From assembly GCA_003342815.1 (NCBI GenBank), contig PTEX01000231.1, forward strand, positions 896,711-960,710: 64,000 bases of DNA. Reading direction: 5' to 3'. The translations under genes and the position numbers were made by a program. This DNA is from Eudromia elegans (taxonomy: Eukaryota > Chordata > Aves > Tinamiformes > Tinamidae). Below are positions 58,941 to 64,000 of this stretch, piece after piece. The stretch's first letter is position 1. Every line of letters starts with the position of its first letter. The notes beneath the pieces are model-generated. The model saw only the letters and a program-made list of their open reading frames with translations, did no database searches and was not told the origin of the DNA.

Positions 58941-61900
58941 CTGCAAAAGGAAGAAGTATGAGCTTTACGAAGACATGCAGAGGGTCCGAAGGGCTGTCGG
59001 GGCAGCCGATTTACTCGGCCACAGCACCAGAGAGCTGCAGCGGAGGCTCCCACGGAGCAGCTCGGGAAGAGCACAAGGAGCCGCACGGAGGCCTCCCGCT
59101 CCATGCAGCCACCCGCAGCACAGCCCCTCGCAGTGAGCAGCCCCACTGCTCCCGGTCCAACGCACTGTGTGATCCCTGCTGCTCGGCTAGGGTGGACCTG
59201 GGGAACACTGCTGTGCCTCCCGCCTGACCGCAGCTCTTACGAGGCTCCTGTGTAGGCAGCAGGACTAAACTGATACGCAGTCTTATCAACTTGGGTTTTA
59301 ATTAGACAACTTGTCTGCCCATCACCTTCTCTCTTTAACAGCAACAAAACAAAATCAACCAAACAACCACCCCTGCAACTCGCAGTCTCTTTTCTCCAAT
59401 AAGGACCTTTTCCTCCTGATCCCTCTGGAGTGCGCTGCCACCAACTTTAAATGCCAAACTGAACTCTGAACTCGCTAGGCTTGATTCAATACTGGCCCAT
59501 GACATCTTTTTGCTGATCTAGCTTAACTTATTTACCATTGTTTTGTTAAGAGCATACACTGTTCTGTACAAAAGGACCTAGGAGAGAAAACAAGCACAGT
59601 CTAATCCTTCATCCTCACCGCAGCACTTCGGTTTTAACTTTGCACACCAAGTTGCTACCAGTCTGTGCACATCCACAGTGCTGCTCCTCCCCTAAGCAAG
59701 GGCAGCCAAAGGGGAAGAAATGCCAGGCTCCCTCATTAAAGAGGAGAAGTCTCCCACAGAACACGGATGGGACCAAGATGCTGGGCAGACGGCACCGCCG
59801 GACGCTCTGTCGCAGGCGGGACGGTGGCAAGCTCAGTGCCACCCGCACGCTGGGACAGCCCGGGAGCCCATGGCCTGGGCGGCTCCCCCTCCAGCCCGGC
59901 CTTGCTGGGCTCCTGCGCTAACATCGGAACAGCTTCACGTCCCTCCTGGGACAGGACACGGACAGCACGGCAGCAATCCGGGTCCTGCTCCGTTCCAGCA
60001 CACAGCGTTCCCCAGGCCACTAGTCCCTGCAAAGGGGACCCCACGAGTCCGGTTCCAGGCAAACACAATCCCCTTGCAAGGCAGCTTAAAAATGGCTTGT
60101 CATCACAGAAAATACATCTCCAATGTCGCCTTCTGCTGTGACGATAAATTAAATGCAGCGTGGGCTTCCCTGCCTTCTCACTCTTCATATGAACGTGGAC
60201 TCGTCGTTTGTTGAAGCCTATTCCAGACCGCTGTGCTTCCTGCTGAAACACGCTGCACAGAGCTGGGGCACCGTGTGCTGCAACTCCAGCTACCGGGCAG
60301 GACGCACACACCTCTGCTTCACCTTTGTTTCAAGGCAAATTACCACACGGGAAGCAAGATCGGCCTGCCCCTGCCAGCACCCAAAAGCAGATGTACTGCC
60401 AGATTACTTTGCTGCCTATCTGGGTAGGATCAGAAGCAAGTGGAGGAGGCAGACAAAACAACGTGCTGCCTCTCTGAAAGGCAAGGGGAGAGAAGGTGAC
60501 ACTCGTGCCAGCCAGGATCACTGCTGCAAAGATAAAACTCAAATGGAAAGTAAAAGGCGGCAAATTTCAAAGAAATCCTGTAAAGGGAGGGAAAAAAAAA
60601 AGTCACTAACCAAACCACCTGATCTGCAAGAGCCCGTCCTAAGCTCGCAGCCTGAGCTTGCAGCAACCAAGAGCAATTCAGGGCCCACAAAGCGAGATCT
60701 CTGCGCACACCAGCTGCTGAGGAAAGGAAAGCAAAATTCCCCGTGGAGAAGCTGCCCGCTGCAATGAAGCCCGAGATGCCACCTACCAGCCCCGGCCAAG
60801 TCAGAGTGTTTACAAAACACACCCCTAAATTCCTCCGCAAAATTGGAACTAAGCAATTAGACCAGCTTTAATTACTGGCTTTTAAGGCCGTACTTGGGTC
60901 ATAATTATTTCTAAGGCTGCTTTGTTTCTCTAGGATAGGGAAAAATATTGCACATTTAAACATCTCAATAGGTACAATAACCAAAGCGATGAATTTCCAA
61001 ACAAATTATTTTCCTTACAAAAAAATAATAAGAAAGGCCTCAGTGCAGAACAAGGGAGCTCTTTCTTCAGTGCACAGCAAACTCGGGACGTCTCCCATCA
61101 GAAGGAAAAGTGCCACTGGGACAATCAGGTTGCGCTGTTCCCATCCCAGAGTGTTTCTGCCTTTCCCCTTGTGCCCCCCAGGGCCACTAAAGCAGCCGCT
61201 TTGCTATTCATTTCAGCCCTCACCACAAAGCTCACAACCCCAGGGCGATCCCATGTCCCAGAAGCAGGAGGTCTGCACGAGCGAGAGGCTCCTGCTGGTG
61301 CTGGAGGGACTTTGCTTTGGGGACCTGAGTCAAGCCATGGAGTTAATTCCGAAGCACCGGGCAGAGGTTCCTCCTGGAGCGACAGGTGAGGACAGCGCTG
61401 CACGTCCAGCCCGGGTCCCCAGACCTGGGTCATTGCCTCAGCAGTGACAGCAGCAGGTCACAGACATAGGGAGGGTTCTGCTGGCTGCTTGGGTAACACT
61501 CAAATAGCACAGATTGGAGGCTCTTGTCTAGATTAAGGGCAGGGGAAAACCCCTGGAAGGAGCTCATTAGTTACAGAGCTGTCATATAATCCATAACATG
61601 CAAAAGCTTTTCCTATGTGAAGGGCAAAATTAAATGAAAGCTTAAAGATATCAGACTGTTCATTCAAGAAAGGGCAGAAAAATCTTAACTCCTAGATGCT
61701 CGTGGAAAAAAAAAAGTTTCAGAAATAGAAGAGTCTTGCTTTCTCCTCAAAGATGTTCAAATTGGAAGCTGTTTAAAATGGTGTTTCTTATGAATTCGTC
61801 TTGGATAGACTTTCACTTTTCTGTCATCTATTGTTTCTACTGTGGGCATTAACAATGTGTCAAAAAAAGAACAAAACACACAAAAACATCCTACCAGAAA

Positions 61901-62588
61901 ATGATGCTACTCTGAAACACTGATCTCTAATACTACATAACACTACACACACATCCTAGTTGAGAGCCTCCAGACCACTAGCGCGCACCCGCTCGCCTGA
62001 CATGGTGCAGACAAGGCTCTGAATTAGGGTTAATTTAGGGGCTGGTCGGCCTGTGGGGCTGTGCGGGAGGCAGCAGAGCTCACTAAGAGACTGCGGGTGC
62101 CTCAGGCTGGCAGGGCTGGCTCTGGCACTTCCCTTAGAGGATGAGGAAATCTATGGAGTCTCGGGAGCAAAGCCAAAATAGGCTGGTTAGTATTCAGCAA
62201 GAAGCCAGGAAGCAACTAGTTTTAAAAATTAAAACCTCCAGAGGAATGATTCCAAAAGAGATAGCAGCAAGATTCTGATATGTTATTAATAATTAAGGCT
62301 AATAATAAATGCAGCCTGATGCCCATAAAAATTGACACCAATAAACCTGGGGCTACTTAAGGCATTTACTTTGCAGTCAGTGAAATTAAGTTTTACAGAC
62401 TTTAAAAGCAATTTTCAAAAATTGCAGCACAGTGGGGCAATAAGCCAGTGGAAAAAAAAATCCTTCTAAGACAGTAAGAATTATTTCAAAGTCATTAGAA
62501 AGTATTCTAATTAGACTTTTCAAGGGACATCTCATTTTGATGGACAAAAATCCTTTTAAAAACTAGGAACCATACTAGACCAAAATTC

Positions 62589-62621
<33 letters not shown>

Positions 62622-62877
62622 TCTAGCTTTAGCAACAAAAACATCTGAGACTGTTCTGGTTCTTCACTTGTGATTGTTCACTGTTCATTTGCAAAAGAAT
62701 AATTCTATTGCATATGCAATTACATAAAAATTTGGAAAATTTAAATTCAGCTCTTCTTCAGTAAGAAGGAAGTCAGTACTCCTCAGTTTATGTGCTACAT
62801 ACACTTTCAAATATAAGCAGCTATCTTCCTCTCAGTTTTCTTGTAACACACTTTAAAATTCAAAATTTTAAACTCAC
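58941..62877 (-). other. CDC40: CDC40 intron (3.9 kb)
   Basis: The largest complete CDC40 intron. The half next to the 58940 exon is GC-rich (59000-60800) with domainless ORFs on both strands. The other half is AT-rich and contains a 25-base T run (62589-62613, poly(A) on the gene strand). I cannot identify a transposed body attached to that run. Confidence 0.85.
62589..62613. repeat. Poly(T) run, 25 bases
   Basis: Twenty-five consecutive T residues in a CDC40 intron, followed by TA-rich sequence. It is a simple repeat, and no retrotransposon body was recognised next to it. Confidence 0.9.
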
Positions 62878-63011
62878 CATTCCCAGACTCTTAAACTCTT
62901 GTCATCGGATGTACTCACAAAGCGTCTATTTTCATCCACGAACACAATGGTGTTGACAGCTCCCAAATGCCTATCGTATTCCTGCACAATCTCACCACTC
63001 CGAATATCCCA
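62878..63011 (-). CDS. CDC40: CDC40 coding exon
   Basis: A 134-bp exon (44 codons + 2 bases) between TTTGTAG and GTGAGT on the - strand. It encodes [20 protein letters not shown], then [20 protein letters not shown] and RVWEW. This is a full WD40 blade with RHLGAVN as the GH-like turn, the SDD-K-L strand and the terminal RVWEW. Confidence 0.97.
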
Positions 63012-63286
63012 CTACAAAGAAAAGGCAGTTCAGAGCAAGACACTGGCTTTCACTACATCTCAGAATCCTATTATTTCAAGTTTTAAAGCTGGTGGGAAAG
63101 CAAATAGTTTAGCAACAGTCTTTGTGAATCTATTAAAATAAAATAAACATAAATAAATGGTGGGAGAGAAGATGATTCTGTAACTTGTACAGACCTACTA
63201 CTACAATCTGAAAATTCAAGTCAAACTTAACAATTTATTGCTTGAAAACAGAAATTGGGGGCAGGGGATATTAAGTAGAGGCATAC
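63012..63286 (-). other. CDC40: CDC40 intron
   Basis: A 275-base intron with a GTATGC donor. It contains nothing else that I recognise. Confidence 0.9.
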
Positions 63287-63402
63287 CTGCACGATTTTCT
63301 TATCTGACATTCCGGCAACAAAGAGATTTTGTTTATCTGCATCAGGATTGAATTTGACACAGTAAGGAACCTTCCTGTTTGTGAATCTTGAAATGCATTG
63401 CC
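63287..63402 (-). CDS. CDC40: CDC40 coding exon (most 5' in window)
   Basis: A 116-bp exon (2 + 114 bases) between TTTCAG and GTATGC on the - strand. It encodes [20 protein letters not shown] and [18 protein letters not shown], then joins WDIRSG in the next exon. The first two bases complete a Gly codon from an exon that lies beyond the window. The N-terminal part and the earlier WD blades of CDC40 are therefore not visible. Confidence 0.96.
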
Positions 63403-64000
63403 CTGAAAGACAGAAGCCATTCAGATCGGGTCAGCCTGGATATTGCGAGCTGGTGCATTTACTGCAGATACTGATAACACACTCACTTCTGTTTGGTTCA
63501 CTCAGAGCAGAACGTACTTGCTCTAAACCCTCTGATGGAACTAAAAGGTTGAACTTACAATGTGCCTTAAAATGCCTGTCCTCCGCGTGTTTGCATCTGC
63601 ATCTGTACAGGCACACCCCCCCCAACTTTTCCAGGCCATATATCCCGCTCCTTAGCCTACATGCCGGCGTGCAGTTTGAGCACCTACTGCACGGCGTGCA
63701 GCTTGGTCTTTATAAAGCACCACCTCACTAGGACCAGAGCTCTTCCTGACAAGAGACACAAACTCCTTATTCCTAAGCCCAGCAATGGGTAGCAATAATC
63801 CAGCTGCAAAACAAAATACTGACCTGCTCTTTTGGCCTCTGCCATAAATACCCTCATTACATATTTTCCATAACCTGCACAGGCTTCCAGCAGCCTGTTT
63901 TAGTCCAAATGCTCAACACATTTCATAGGTATCTCGATAATCGAAGTCTGAATTGAAGTTCAAGGCTGGAGAATCTGACCTATATATTTCTGTCCGAGTG
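63403..64000 (-). other. CDC40: CDC40 intron (partial)
   Basis: Intron sequence upstream of the exon ending at 63402, running to the window end. I looked for the preceding exon (the blade ending DTETG) and did not find it here. A C-run and short ORFs near 63610-63660 have no recognised meaning. Confidence 0.75.

Noticed and set aside
60153..60767. A + strand ORF of 204 codons antisense to CDC40
   Set aside because: It lies in a GC-rich intron with overlapping ORFs in several frames and has no domain or repeat identity.
63960..64000. A possible further CDC40 exon at the window edge
   Set aside because: The - strand translation does not match the blade expected before QCISRF (ending in a WDTETG-like segment).
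1..64000. CRISPR arrays, tRNA or rRNA genes, endogenous retroviruses, bacterial-type systems
   Set aside because: No regularly spaced direct repeats with unique spacers, no cloverleaf with internal A/B boxes, no paired LTRs or gag/pol motifs. The window is ordinary vertebrate DNA.

Overview
This is a vertebrate, very probably avian, nuclear DNA window. It holds parts of three genes in a known order: the 3' portion of DDO (D-aspartate oxidase, + strand), what looks like the whole of METTL24 (+ strand, exon 1 partly lost in an assembly gap) and the 3' portion of CDC40/PRP17 (- strand). The same DDO-METTL24-CDC40 arrangement, with METTL24 and CDC40 convergent, is known from human 6q21. Three things point to a bird or close sauropsid: every recognisable transposon is a CR1 LINE, one with the ATTCTATG-type 3' end; introns are compact (METTL24 fits in about 37 kb); and I see no mammalian SINE or L1.

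Layout. 1-4355: the last two coding exons of DDO (410-586, 2832-3399) and a probable 3' UTR. 4356-13500: intergenic DNA with an old antisense CR1 (about 5430-6000) abutting a sense CR1 fragment (about 6015-7350) that keeps a long endonuclease-domain ORF but has lost its reverse transcriptase core and 3' end. 13530-14240: a CpG island with the likely METTL24 start codon, a 225-base N gap and a 22-bp tandem repeat just after it. 14240-50888: METTL24 introns and coding exons 2-5 (27718-27816, 31956-32095, 35761-35989, 50574-50888); the phases join perfectly to a 260-residue C-terminal reading frame with methyltransferase motifs. CR1 copies lie in intron 1 (16057-16505) and intron 4 (38758-39545). 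50889-56900: METTL24 3' UTR and intergenic DNA. 56905-63402: CDC40 3' UTR and its last five coding exons on the - strand, encoding the final 215 residues of the WD40 propeller. 63403-64000: CDC40 intron.

The three genes do not form a functional unit. DDO is a peroxisomal flavoenzyme, METTL24 a poorly characterised putative secreted or membrane-associated methyltransferase, and CDC40 a spliceosome step-2 factor. I found no operon, CRISPR array, RNA gene or convincing new system. The points most worth a second look are the CR1 head-to-head junction, the 22-bp repeat with Myb-like cores beside the gap in METTL24 exon 1, the canonical peroxisomal tail of DDO, and a few hairpins and unexplained ORFs.
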